From: Fremontodendron californicum
Taxonomy: Eukaryota > Streptophyta > Magnoliopsida > Malvales > Malvaceae
DNA length: 64,000 nucleotides
Reading direction: 5' to 3'
NCBI GenBank assembly: GCA_030761205.1
Contig: JAULJL010000001.1
Span: 40,743,145 to 40,807,144, forward strand
Shown: piece after piece, positions 10,586-20,930 of the stretch
Layout of the letters: each line of letters starts with the position of its first letter
Numbering within the stretch: the first letter of the stretch is position 1
Translations under genes and position numbers: made by a program
The notes under the pieces: generated by a model
The model's input: only the letters and a program-made list of their open reading frames with translations
Databases searched by the model: none
What the model was told of the DNA's origin: nothing

Positions 10586-12077
10586 TTAAAGAAGCAAAGA
10601 TTAACCCATTCACTTCTTTTCTTGAGTATTAAACATTGTTGAATAAATAAATGCTGCTGTTCAAACTAGTCAACCCATTCTTGAAGAACCCTTTTTTTGT
10701 TCTCATAATCTTAACTTAAGTTGTTGCAACTGTTGGCTTAATTGCCCAAGGACTCGGCAAGTGATGTACCTTTCTATACTTAGGTGAGTGCTATTTGTTG
10801 TCAATCCCTTCCCTTTCAAGGAGCTCAAACAATCTTCTTAATGTACTTTAACACGTCTGGGTTAATTGCCAATAATTGAGGCAAAGAGTACTCATAGTGA
10901 TAGCATTCACTCCACAGTTACTCTTAAAATCTCGAGCATATATAAGGTGGGATTCACCGAGAAAATTTATGCTGATTTTCGTATTAGAATCTCCTTTATG
11001 GTAGCAAGCTTAGCTCCTTCTCTTCTGAACTAACAATACTTGGTGTTATGTTGAATTTAGAGAGGCTGCATGATGTGGCTTCCATAACTGGTAATTGTGT
11101 GGCTTATTGATATTAAGGTGCATCAGATAAATGGGCTCCGCAGGCTGCAGCAAGTGGGTTCATTGAGGGTGTCATTCAACAGCCTTGTTGAAAACTATCT
11201 CTGTTGTTGATTTCCTTTGAAATGTATCCTTCGTGATCTGGAATGGGAGATTCTCCATTCAACATAGTTGATGTTCCTACTATATATCATCGATGGAGGT
11301 TTCTACGGAAGTGAAATAAGGTCTTTTGTGGCTGAGTTGAAAACAGTTGGGGTAGCTGTTGATTTTGACAGTGCATTCCAATTTGATAATTGCTCCATTT
11401 AAGTATATAATTCATCTTGAAACGTGAAAAAAAAACGGTGTCCCTATGTATTAGTCATTGTAAAGTTTGAACAAATACATTTGTTCTACAATCAAAAAGT
11501 CATCTGATGCATGTATGTATGTACCTTTATTTAGGCAATAAATGAAGATTGAATCAGCAAAATTTGAGAGATGGAATTATACAGCTGTGTAAAATGGATC
11601 ACTTATGAACTAATGTAGGTCCAAACTTCTACTGATATGTCCAGAAATTTATATGTAATTTTTTATATGTTATTTCTTTGTTTGACATAGATATATGTTT
11701 CTTTTTCCTCTTGAAGAGTAAATTTTTATGTTCTTTTTCATTGATTACAAGTCACAAATTTAACTAACATGATTATTTTTTACGTTCTTCCACCTGCTGC
11801 CATGTTTATACTTTATATTAATATACAACCAGTTTTTTATTATTGAAATAGTGGACTGATTGTAGTTAAAAGTGGCCTTTTTAAGTACGGATACATCAAT
11901 CAACTCAGCAGAAAATGAATCCTGGAAGAGATTTCACAAATTTTACCTTAACTAAAATAAAAATGTAGGAAGAGATCTCACAATTTTACATGAAAAATGG
12001 TTTGATGTGAAATGGGAAGAAAAGCGAAAAACTATAAACAGAAAATGTAAAACAGCTTGTGTGTTTCATTTTGTCTG

Positions 12078-12116
<39 letters not shown>

Positions 12117-12237
12117 GAGTTTGCTAACAAGATTTTTAAATGCATTTTTTTAAGTTAATATATATATATTTATATTTTCATTTAATACATTAAAAATGAT
12201 GAATAAAATTTTTGAATATTGTATTTAATATAATACT
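10586..12237. other. Intergenic region downstream of BCAT
   Basis: Presumed 3' UTR and spacer of BCAT. Coding frames are short and broken, with no recognisable domain. It contains a (TA)n tract at about 12081-12110 and ordinary AT-rich sequence. Confidence 0.5.
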
Positions 12238-12522
12238 TGTTAAGCATCCAACCTAAAATTAATTGATGATAAGTGGAGAGGTCCAACTTGAATATAAGAT
12301 CATAGGCAATCTAAGACTTAACCGATGTGGGATACCGAGAAGCTTACCACGTGACAAACTCAGAAGGGGTATAAGGCATAAATAACAGAACATAATCTAA
12401 GCTTTGATACCATGTTAAGCATCCAACTTAAAATCAATTGGTGATAGGTGGAGAGGCTAACTTGAATATAAAATCACAGACAATTTAAGATTTAATCGAT
12501 ATGAGATAACTTCAATTTAACA
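12238..12522 (-). mobile_element. Complete TRIM (miniature LTR retrotransposon) with ATACT target duplication
   Basis: Two direct repeats of about 110 bp begin TGTTAAGCATCCAAC (12238 and 12413). The right copy ends TTTAACA at 12522, giving TG...CA ends. The 5-bp sequence ATACT flanks both sides (12233-12237 and 12523-12527). Directly left of the right repeat, GCTTTGATACCA (12401-12412) is the reverse complement of TGGTATCAAAGC, an initiator-tRNA-Met type primer-binding site. The element therefore reads on the minus strand with its 5' LTR on the right. There is no coding capacity in the roughly 65-bp interior. The repeats differ at several sites, so the insertion is not very recent. Confidence 0.85.
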
Positions 12523-12620
12523 ATACTATTACTAATTAACTGTAAATAATAAATTAATTAATCTTAAAAAGTAATATATATATATATATATAATTTTTAC
12601 TTATTGTGGCTGTCAAACAG

Positions 12621-12665
12621 GGAAAAGAGCCTGGAGAAGAACGTTGGCTTGATGAGCTGTACTGA
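12621..12665 (+). other. Possible short terminal coding exon (15 codons), unassigned
   Basis: After a CAG acceptor-like site the frame reads GKEPGEERWLDELY and then stops. It has a protein-like composition in AT-rich surroundings and could be the last exon of an unrecognised gene or a relic. I cannot connect it to BCAT or any family. Low confidence. Confidence 0.15.
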
Positions 12666-14113
12666 GGAACATGATTGTCAAAGGAAAGATTGATTTTTCC
12701 AAGGTGTAGGTCCAATCAAGCTTGGAAATGTTGCAAGAAAGAGAAGGTTAATGGTGACCTACTAATTTGACCTTGTCCATCTGCACATTTCCGAAACTAA
12801 ACCTCTTTTTCCTTGTGTTGTTACTTGGTAATTATTGTTTATTCTTAAACTTTTTTTTGGTGGGAAGGAAGGTCGAAGGAAACGCATTATGTTTTGCTGT
12901 TTTCTAACATCTGATATATTCCTGTGTTGCCTGTCTTTTCCTTAATAATTCAACATATATATATTCCATTTACATCCCATTCTTTCACGCAATCTAAACC
13001 AAAATAAATTATACCACAGAAAATATGCTACAAATTTTTTTTGATTAGACGCTTCAATGGGTACATGATTTTTTTTAATTAAAGAGTAAAATTCTTTTTC
13101 TTTTTCTTTCTCAATTAAAAAATATTTTCATTAGATTTTTGCTCACTCAAGGAGCATGTATAAACACAATATATATCTCTTTATTATTAAGTAGAGTATG
13201 CTTTTAGGAGAAAGGGGGATTTAGGGAATGGGAGAATTACCTCTATTCTATATATAGCTTATCCATTTGGAAAGAAAAAGGATTAATTAGAAGGTGAAAG
13301 TATAGTGAAGTGCTTGAACATTTTTTTATGTTTTTTCCTTATATTTTTTGGCTTTGTTCAAGCATATACTCCAGGGTTCTTGTCATGAAACATGAGATTT
13401 TGTTTAGAAATCCTGGAAAAGGTTAAAACTTAGATCATAGGTCCTTGGGTTGGAATATGGCTGCCTTCAAATATGGCTGCGCGCATATATCAATACATAA
13501 ATAGCTAGCATATCTGTCTGTCTTGTACTAACGAAATCTGTCTTAAGATTTTATGGGACAATGATGATTAATTCTCTTTGAAATGAGGAGAAAATAGATA
13601 ATTTGAAAAGCCTCTCTTCTTTTATTTTTTTAATATATATAATTTAAGAATTTTTGTTAACGAATATTTTTAAATATTTTTTAAAATTAATTAATATATT
13701 ATTTATAATAATATTATTATATTAAATATTGTTATTGATAATTTTATTTATTATTTTTAGTGCATTAGATAAAAATATTAATATATAATAATTATAAAGA
13801 GTATTTTTAAGACATTAACAAAAATTCATATTTCAATTAATATGGGGCATTGACGCATTGTTTCTTGTTGAGGTTTGGCTTCACGAAAGGATGCAAATCA
13901 AAGGCATATGTAGCCTAAGTTTTGAGGTAAAGAAAGCATCACTAGATTTGGTCAGCTACCAGGAAAGGAAGGAAAGAAAGTTCCTTTTAATCCTTTCATT
14001 TTTCAATGTCCCACTTAATTTCTAGAATTTTGCAAGTTCTCGCAGCATGCAGCTTTGGATTATATATATATATATATATTCATCATCTTTTGACTTTCTT
14101 TTTGCGATATTAT
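12666..14113. other. AT-rich spacer between TRIM and copia element
   Basis: Low-complexity AT-rich DNA with (TA)n and (TTA)n stretches around 13630-13800. I see no gene, RNA or complete element here. Confidence 0.5.
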
Positions 14114-14118
14114 ATACA
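14114..14118. repeat. Left target-site duplication ATACA of the copia element
   Basis: ATACA directly precedes the left LTR and is repeated at 18548-18552 after the right LTR. A perfect 5-bp duplication marks a single intact insertion. Confidence 0.95.
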
Positions 14119-14634
14119 TGTTGTGCGGAAGCGAATTGATATTACTAAAACCGATTTAAACACACTGAAAAAACACCGATATTTTACGTGGTTCGGCAAC
14201 TGTGCCTACGTCCACGGGAGGAGGAGCTTGAAGCTTTGTATTAATGGAGTTTAGAGTACAAACATATACAGAATTCAAGGTGCTACACAAGCACTGAACT
14301 CACAACTCAACACAATACCGAATTACTTTATAAACACAGAGTATTTGCTTCAACAATTTAGCTCTAACTTACTCAACTCTACTCTTCTCTCTCATCTCTA
14401 CATGGCTATTTATAGCCATAATATCAAGGTGTGAACACTAAGCAAGTGGCAGCCACCATAGCCACCTTCCACCACCTATCTTGGTGTGAACACATTGCAA
14501 GTGGTAGCCACCATAGCCACCATCCATTTGCAAGTGGTAGCTTCCATTATTGGTGGTGCAAGTGGTGCAAGTGGTAGCTCCATTAATGGTGCTAAGCCAC
14601 CAAATGTGACTTTGAGCCATACCATATACCAACA
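14119..14634 (-). repeat. Left (3') LTR of the copia element, 516 bp
   Basis: Starts TGTTGTGCGGAAGC and ends ATACCAACA on the + strand. It is aligned over its full length with 18032-18547, with only two differences that I can see. It carries a palindromic GGCTATAAATAGCC (14404-14417), which on the minus strand is a good TATA box. Just inside it (14635 on), the sequence reads on the minus strand as a purine-rich tract ending AAGGTGGAGAT, the polypurine tract. Confidence 0.95.
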
Positions 14635-15082
14635 ATCTCCACCTTGGCGAGAATCCACAGAGAGAATTCATAGATCAGAGCTTCCTCCTTTCTCCTTCAA
14701 ATGTACACACCATTACTCACATATCAGGGCACCTACTGCATTGGCATGATTCATCAATGCACTGAGCCTGAGTCAATTTTTCTGTCTACTTCCCAGGAAT
14801 TTTCTTAGCTTCTCCAAGATCATCTCGAACTCTGAGCTCAGTTGAGCCTTCAGCCTGTCGATCTCCACCTTGCCTTTTTCAGCAGATAGACAAATGATCC
14901 ATCTTGAAGTTTCCGGAAATAAACACAGTGATCAAATTGACTGTGTGTGTACTTTTCATCCTGTCATGAAACAGTCCAACCGTTTGTACAGCTGTCACGG
15001 GATTGTTTCAGACCATACAGTGATCGGTTCAACTTGCTTTTGTAATCTTTGCGACCGGGGACTCCAAAACTATCTGGTTGAG

Positions 15083-15391
15083 TCATATTTCCTCCTCTAA
15101 GGAACCATGGAGGAATGCAATTTTTACATCAAGTTGAACTAACTCTAGGTTATACAGTGCTACTAAAGCCAATAATATCCGAATAGATGCATGCTTAACA
15201 ACAGGTGAAAATACCTCATTGTAGTCTATTCCTTCTTTTTGAGCATAACCTTTGGCTACCAATCTGGCTTTGTATCTGATGCTGTCTTTGCCGGTAGCAC
15301 CCTCCTTTTTGGCAAAGACCCATTTGCACCCAATTGATCTCTTGAGTGTTGGAAGTGGAACCAACTTCCAAGTCTGATCGCCTCCTTCCAC
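15083..15391 (-). pseudogene. Copia reverse transcriptase fragment
   Basis: The minus-strand frame reads IGCKWVFAKKEG, RLVAKGYAQKEGIDYNEVFS and LVQLDVKIAFLHGSLEEEI, the N-terminal half of a copia reverse transcriptase. The frame ends at a stop just after LEEEI. In another frame (about 15080-14960) the continuation LNRSLYGLKQS can be read, so a small deletion shifted the frame. The domain carrying the YVDD-type active site and RNase H is not recognisable. The fragment is not functional. Confidence 0.9.
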
Positions 15392-16080
15392 TGGGCATGC
15401 TCAGGGCTGTTTACAGCTTCTTTGTAATTGATCAGAACATCATCATCAATTACTGGAAGGGTGTATGTCACCACGTCTGTGTATCGAGCAGGTTTCCGAA
15501 TATGTCTATTCGGTCTACTGGTGACAACTGATTCAAATTGCTGAAAGGTTTCTGGTGATGACTCCTCCACTTCAATTAAGGTGTCATCAGATTCTGGTTC
15601 AGATTCATCTGAATTTTGACCAGCATCTTCTGATTCAAAACTCCACATGCTTTAGAGAATCTTGGTTCACATTCTCTGGAGTTGACAGTTTCAGCATTAC
15701 AGATTCGTCAAAGGCAACATCTCGGCTTACGATGACTCTCTTTGACTCAGGGTTCCACAATCGGACTGCTTTTACTCCTTCACTAAAGCCCATGAAGACA
15801 GCTTTCTTGGCTCTAGGATCCAGTTTTGCATCCGTAACTACGAAGCCGATCATATTCATTGGCAGAATATCCGGACTACACCTCTATGGGAGTCTTCCCA
15901 TCAATTGCGGTGGAGGTTAGTCTGTTGATAATGTGGGAGGCGAACAATAAAGCCTCCGCCCAAAATGCTTTGCTCAAGCTCGACTGGGATAACATGCAGC
16001 GAACTTTATCAACCAAAGTTCGGTTCATCCTTTCTGCAACTCCATTCTGCTGGGGAGTGCTAGGAACAGTGAAGTGTCGG
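15256..16080 (-). pseudogene. Copia integrase remnant and linker, frameshifted
   Basis: Minus-strand frames show HFTVPSTPQQNGVAER, ending the catalytic core, then KTPIEV followed by a TAG where family members have W. Next is KLDPRAKKAVFMGF with SKRVIVSRDVAFDE (15859-15635), and an acidic linker leading to the reverse transcriptase. The two aspartates of the DDE triad are missing because the sequence jumps from the end of gag-PR-zinc-binding sequence straight to the last part of the core. At least one stop and two frame changes are visible. This is a remnant of a plant retrotransposon enzyme. Confidence 0.85.
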
Positions 16081-16081
16081 A

Positions 16082-17377
16082 TTATCCCATCATTCTGTGA
16101 GAGGCTGCTGTTCTGCCTGTCACGGTTTCTCTGTCAAGAAGATACAGATTTCCCTTCATATAACCCTTCATTGCTAAGAATGCTCCACGTACAACTCTCA
16201 GGACTCCATTCTGAATGGTCACCTTGTAACCATTTGAGTCTAAGACCCCCAGTGATATGAGGTTCTTCTTGAGATCAGGGACATACCTTACGTCTGTAAG
16301 TTGTCTGATTGTACCGTCATGCATTTTCAGTCGGATCGTTCCGATGCCTCTAGTGTGACAAGTATTGTCATTGCCCATATGGACAATCCCTCCATCAAAC
16401 TCTTTGAAGTTTGAGAACCACTTCCGGTTCGGACACATATGGTAGGAACATCCGGAATCCAGAATCCATTGATCTGAAGAGTGTTTTGTTGTGGAAATCG
16501 TAAATGCAGAGTCTTCCTCTCCCTCAGATTCTTGAGCTACACTCACAATCGACCTCTCCATGTTGGGACAGTTATTCCTCCAATGCCCTTTCTCATGGCA
16601 AAAGGCACACTCGTCCCTCGAGAGTCGTGTTTTCGATGATCCCCTCCTTGAGCGGGATTTACCTCGCTTGTTTTCTCCGGCTCCTTGGTTGCTCGTCCTG
16701 CCTCTGTACACAGTTAAAGCTTCTGGTGTAGTATTCTGGTGATCATGCTGATCCTTTTTCCGATACTCATTATTCACCAGAGCATTACTAACATTAACAT
16801 ATTCTATATCATTTTTACCATACAACAGTGTAGTGGTTAAATGATCATAGCTATCAGGCAAGGAATTTAACAGAGTAAGAGCCTTATCTTCATCAGAGAT
16901 ATTTGCATCTAGATTTTCAAGATCAGCGAGGATTTTGTTAAAACTTACTAGATGCTCCTGCATGGTGATACCTTGCATATACTGGAAGCGGAACAGCTTC
17001 TTCTTCAGATAGAGTCTGTTCTCCATGCTTTTTGTCATGTACTTGTCCCCAAGTTGTTTCCAGAGAGTTTTTGCATTATTCTCTCTCATGACAAAGTACT
17101 TCTGGTCCTTGGCTAGGCATAACCGGATTGTGCCACAAGCCTGACGGTTGACAAATTTCCAGTCATCTTCCGAAATATCTCTGGGCCTGTCTTCCAGAGC
17201 GATATATGAACCCTCTCGGAATAACAGATCCTGAACTTCGCACTGCCACATGCCAAAGTTGGTGGTGCCATCAAATTTCTCCACCTCGAACTTTGCAGTG
17301 GTCATCGAGTTCTTTCTGATATAAGAACTTGATCGTGCGCTGCTGGTTGTTTCATGTGTCTCTAATGATTCTGCCAT
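16082..17377 (-). CDS. Copia Gag plus protease open frame (431 codons)
   Basis: Retrotransposon structural polyprotein. An N-terminal UBN2-type Gag domain (about residues 30-210, with FDGTTNFGMWQ and KTLWKQLGDKY) is followed by a CCHC zinc knuckle CAFCHEKGHWRNNC, then the protease active-site motif WILDSGCSYHMC and the start of the integrase zinc-binding region (GNLYLLDRET). The frame ends at 16082 right after that region because a deletion joined it out of frame to the remaining integrase. This is the only long intact frame in the element. Gag and protease could therefore still be made, while integrase and reverse transcriptase could not. The start ATG at 17377 lies about 640 bp after the primer-binding site. 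Confidence 0.9.
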   Translation of the reverse strand: MAESLETHETTSSARSSSYIRKNSMTTAKFEVEKFDGTTNFGMWQCEVQDLLFREGSYIALEDRPRDISEDDWKFVNRQACGTIRLCLAKDQKYFVMRENNAKTLWKQLGDKYMTKSMENRLYLKKKLFRFQYMQGITMQEHLVSFNKILADLENLDANISDEDKALTLLNSLPDSYDHLTTTLLYGKNDIEYVNVSNALVNNEYRKKDQHDHQNTTPEALTVYRGRTSNQGAGENKRGKSRSRRGSSKTRLSRDECAFCHEKGHWRNNCPNMERSIVSVAQESEGEEDSAFTISTTKHSSDQWILDSGCSYHMCPNRKWFSNFKEFDGGIVHMGNDNTCHTRGIGTIRLKMHDGTIRQLTDVRYVPDLKKNLISLGVLDSNGYKVTIQNGVLRVVRGAFLAMKGYMKGNLYLLDRETVTGRTAASHRMMG

Positions 17378-17589
17378 GGTAATAAAACAAAATTACCAAC
17401 AAAGTGTTTTTCCGATACCTGTATGGAAAAACGGATGCCGCGGTTGAGTCCGGAATAGTCGAAATAGCCAGGAACGGGTCCAACTGTGTAAATTTTGGAC
17501 ACACGGTGAATATTCTGCGAATATTCTGCTACAAGTGGCTCGAAATGGACTCGGTTTAGCTCAACCGGCTCGGAAAAGTCTCGGAATAG

Positions 17590-17900
17590 TGTTCTGAAAC
17601 GGCTCAAAAAATAGCCCGAAAAAGTTGGTCGGACCTGCGGCGGCGCGTGGGCGGCGTACGGCGGCGCGTGCGGCGGCGCGTGGAGCGCGTGGAGCTGTTT
17701 GGGTGGCCGGCGCGTGGGGCGCGTGGGGCGCGTGGGCTTCACGCGTCTTCAACCTCTGGAGGCGCGTGTGGCGCGTGCTGCGCGTGGGTCTCACGCGTCT
17801 GCAACCTCTGGAGGCGCGTGCGGCGCGTGGGCGCGTGGGGCGCGTGGGCGCTTCTTCTGGCGGCGCGTGTGGGCGCGTGCGGCCTCCTCTGGTGCTCCGG
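17590..17900. repeat. GC-rich GGCGCGTG-type degenerate repeat in the copia leader
   Basis: A GC-rich island in otherwise AT-rich DNA, composed of GGCGCGTGG, GCGTGTGGCGCGTG and similar units, located in the 5' leader between primer-binding site and gag. Open frames on both strands merely translate the repeat (Ala/Arg/His/Pro- or Gly/Arg-rich). No evidence of a real protein. Confidence 0.8.
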
Positions 17901-18016
17901 TTGATTCTGTTGCACTCCTCTCAACGACCTCTTCAACATGGTATTTTCAAAACACAAATTGGAGCACTTTTGAAAAACGGACAGAATCGAACAAACTCGG
18001 TTTTACGTAAAAATTG

Positions 18017-18028
18017 GCTCTGATACCA
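18017..18028 (-). other. Primer-binding site of the copia element
   Basis: On the minus strand the sequence is TGGTATCAGAGC, complementary to the 3' end of plant initiator tRNA-Met. It lies three bases inside the right LTR. It fixes the right LTR as the 5' LTR. Confidence 0.9.
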
Positions 18029-18031
18029 ATT

Positions 18032-18547
18032 TGTTGTGCGGAAGCGAATTGATATTACTAAAACCGATTTAAACACACTGAAAAAACACCGATATTTTAC
18101 GTGGTTCGGCAACTGTGCCTACGTCCACGGGAGGAGGAGCTTGAAGCTTTGTATTAATGGAGTTTAGAGTACAAACATATACAGAATTCAAGGTGCTACA
18201 CAAGCACTGAACTCACAACTCAACACAATACCGAATTACTCTATAAACACAGAGTATTTGCTTCAACAATTTAGCTCTAACTTACTCAACTCTACTCTTC
18301 TCTCTCATCTCTACATGGCTATTTATAGCCATAATATCAAGGTGTGAACACTAAGCAAGTGGCAGCCACCATAGCCACCTTCCACCACCTATCTTGGTGT
18401 GAACACATTGCAAGTGGTAGCCACCATAGCCACCATCCATTTGCAAGTGGTAGCTTCCATTATTGGTGGTGCAAGTGGTGCAAGTGGTAGCTCCATTAAT
18501 GGTGCTAAGCCACCAAATGTGACTTTGAGCCATACCATATTCCAACA
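18032..18547 (-). repeat. Right (5') LTR of the copia element, 516 bp
   Basis: Same length and nearly the same sequence as the left LTR; I see two substitutions (CTCTATAA versus CTTTATAA, and ATATTCC versus ATATACC). The TATA-like palindrome is at 18317-18330. ATACA follows at 18548-18552. Confidence 0.95.
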
Positions 18548-18589
18548 ATACAAGCATTAAAACTCTTAATTTTTTCTTTTATTAAAAAA

Positions 18590-18712
18590 AAAATCGTAAC
18601 TTAAGAATATGAAAAAAGAATCTAAGTATTAAATTCGAATTTTAAATTTATTGAATCTCAATTTTTAAAAATGATTGCATGAATCAATTGGATTAAATTT
18701 TAGATTCAGCTC
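18590..18712 (-). repeat. Degenerate SINE-like repeat
   Basis: Contains, on the + strand, ATTGAATCTCAATTTTT, then GATTGCATGAATCAATTGGA and TTAAATTTTAGATTCA. The order and spacing match the better-preserved element at 61450-61590. It is probably an old tRNA-derived SINE copy in minus orientation. Confidence 0.35.
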
Positions 18713-19599
18713 TCAAACCTTTTACAAATGTTACATAATACATTAATCTTTTGTTCTGATCTCTTACATCTGTGAAATAAATTCGTAAAATATTTTAGCG
18801 GATTAATTTATTTATGATTATAAATGTATATATATTGATCATATTTTAGTTATCATTAGCTACTTTTCGAAATAATGTTATATGATAATATGATATCAAC
18901 AATCTCTCTTAATCTATAAAGGAAAAAAAAAAAAGCATTAATTCTTAAACCATTATAAAATTATTTATACAAAAATAATTATATGCTGATGTTATTATGA
19001 GGAGCAAATCCATAGGAAGTGTTGGAGCAACCTTTTATGAAGCCCTGTAATATTTAAATTTGTGGAAGTGTGTTTCCATTGCTAGTTGCTATTATTTTTT
19101 AAAATAATAATAATAATAATTACCATCATTAAATTATGATTTCATAATCTCAACAATAGCAAAATTATGCAGCAAGAATGATGATATATAATATCCTGAG
19201 CTTCTGCAGTAAACATATAGTACTAATTATTAATATGAAATTAATATAGATTAATTACATGTGCATATAGTAATAATGTTCCATTCAATGGCAAGAATAT
19301 ATATTATCATTTAATTTGGACTTATGGTTCCAAGGAAAACAGCAGCCACTTTATAAATTAAATATTGATTACTGGTCTGGCATTTCCATTTTCTATAAAA
19401 AAAATTTATACTAAAGTCTTTCTTTATGCCATACCCTTTTTTGAAAACCACATATATATACATATGGATCTTCTCAGAAACATGTTTATCCTTTTCCATC
19501 TTTATTATTAATCCCTTCCCCCTCTCTCTCACTCCTATAATTCTTGCTTCAGTGGAAAGAGAGAGAAAATAGCTCAAAAAAGAATACTAAGAAAAAAGT
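18713..19599. promoter_or_regulatory. Upstream region of the MYB gene
   Basis: AT-rich 0.9-kb region upstream of the MYB start codon. CACATATATATACATATGG near 19450 is a possible TATA region, and a pyrimidine-rich CCCCCTCTCTCTCACTCC at about 19520 is a typical 5' leader feature. No gene or complete transposon was recognised. Confidence 0.35.
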
Positions 19600-20930
19600 A
19601 TGGGGAGAGCTCCTTGCTGTGACAAAGCTAATGTCAAGAAAGGCCCATGGTCACCTGAAGAAGATGCCAAGCTCAAGGGATATATTGAGCAGCATGGTAC
19701 TGGAGGAAATTGGATCGCTTTGCCCCAGAAAATTGGTAATAATATTATATAATTCAAGATAATCAATCAGCTGTTAGCTTTATTTTTCTTTCTTTTTAAT
19801 TTCATGTAGAAATACTGATGATCAGATTATAATAATAACTCGAGTAAACTTGTGTTTTATGGTGTCTGATGCGGATTGTTTTTGTATTTCTTAGGCCTCA
19901 AGAGATGTGGGAAGAGCTGCCGCCTGAGATGGTTGAACTATCTCCGCCCAAATATCAAACATGGAGGATTCTCTGAAGAAGAAGATAAAATTATTTGCAG
20001 CCTCTATGTTAGTATTGGGAGCAGGTATTAATTTGTGGTCCTAAAATGATTCATAAAGTTACCGAATCCTATATTTTGATTCATTTAAAGAGAGTAAAGA
20101 TTTATTATATATATATATATATCCTAGTAATCACAAACTTGCATGATTTTTGCAGGTGGTCTATTATTGCCGCACAATTACCGGGGAGGACTGATAATGA
20201 TATAAAGAACTATTGGAACACAAGGCTTAAGAAGAAGCTTCTTGGCAAGCAACGCAAAGAGCAACAGTCTCGTAGAGGCAACAGCTTAAAGCAAGATATG
20301 AAGAGATCAGGGAATGGGGGGGATTCAACTGTTCCTGATAACAACAACCAAAGCCCTTACTGGCCAGAGCCGCCTTTGCTGGCGGCGCCGATACCATACT
20401 CTAGTAAAGAACAACGCATTGAGATCAGCCAAGCCTCGATGAGAAGATTACAAATCAAGCTTGGAGGAAGATTTTCTGATCATGATGATCATGTGATTAA
20501 TGATGGGTCGACAACTCTTCATGATCAGTTTCCAAATGATTCATATGAGCAGACTGTCCATATGCCCTCTTCTTCTTCTTCTTCTCCCATGGATGCGTTA
20601 TTAAACAATGATATTAGCACTCAATTTGTGAACTCCCAGTACACTATAGATGGAGCAAATCTGAACATGCTTCAAGGACAAAGCAGTTTTTCATCAGAGC
20701 TCCAAGAAATGGGATATAGCAGCCCACAAAGATTAGATGGAATGGAGTTCTTATATGGGGAAGACATGGTCAATAATAGAGCTATGAGTTCCTGTGAAAG
20801 CATTGGCTGGGGTACTGATACAAGCTCTCTGCAGGTTTACCCTCCTATTGCTTCAGAATATGGAGGCATACAACAAGCTGGAATGCTGCAAGAATATGCT
20901 TTCAGTGAATTGAGGTACCCAGGAGCATAA
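19600..20930 (+). CDS. MYB84-like: R2R3-MYB transcription factor, subgroup 14 (MYB68/MYB84/RAX type)
   Basis: Nuclear DNA-binding regulator. Exons 19600-19735, 19895-20024 and 20156-20930 give 346 residues, with GT-AG introns at the two positions usual for R2R3-MYB genes. The protein starts MGRAPCCDKANVKKGPWS. R2 has W17, W38 and W58. R3 has F71, W90 and W109, and ends in LPGRTDNDIKNYWNTRLKKK. GTGGNWIALPQKIGLKRCGK and IKHGGFSEEED are typical of subgroup 14 (Arabidopsis MYB36/37/38/68/84/87), which acts in axillary meristem and root/Casparian development. The C-terminus ends MLQEYAFSELRYPGA, a motif type I associate with MYB84/MYB68. A Ser run around 20573-20588 is encoded by (TCT)n. The adjacent BCAT gene supports assignment to the MYB68/MYB84 branch. 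The exact paralogue is inferred. Confidence 0.95.

Larger units (their letters stand above)
14119..18547 (-). mobile_element. Ty1/copia LTR retrotransposon, structurally complete but coding-defective
   Basis: Two 516-bp LTRs (14119-14634, 18032-18547), an ATACA target duplication, a primer-binding site TGGTATCAGAGC (minus strand, 18017-18028, iMet-tRNA type) and a polypurine tract by the left LTR define a 4.4-kb element on the minus strand. Internally, gag and protease (17377-16082) are followed by fragments of integrase and reverse transcriptase. The integrase core is deleted between its zinc-binding region and the segment containing PQQNGVAER. Further stops and frame changes follow, and the reverse transcriptase ends early with no RNase H recognised. 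The domain order gag-PR-INT-RT identifies Ty1/copia. It cannot make its own enzymes, yet its LTRs are nearly identical, which suggests recent copying by a related active element. Confidence 0.95.

Noticed and set aside
12621..12665. Idea that this is the true last exon of BCAT
   Set aside because: BCAT already ends properly at 10585 with the family C-terminus; GKEPGEERWLDELY does not match BCAT.
17625..18023. Gly/Arg/Ala-rich frames on the + strand (85-132 codons)
   Set aside because: Shadows of the GC-rich leader repeat of the copia element; no ATG context, domains or splice support.
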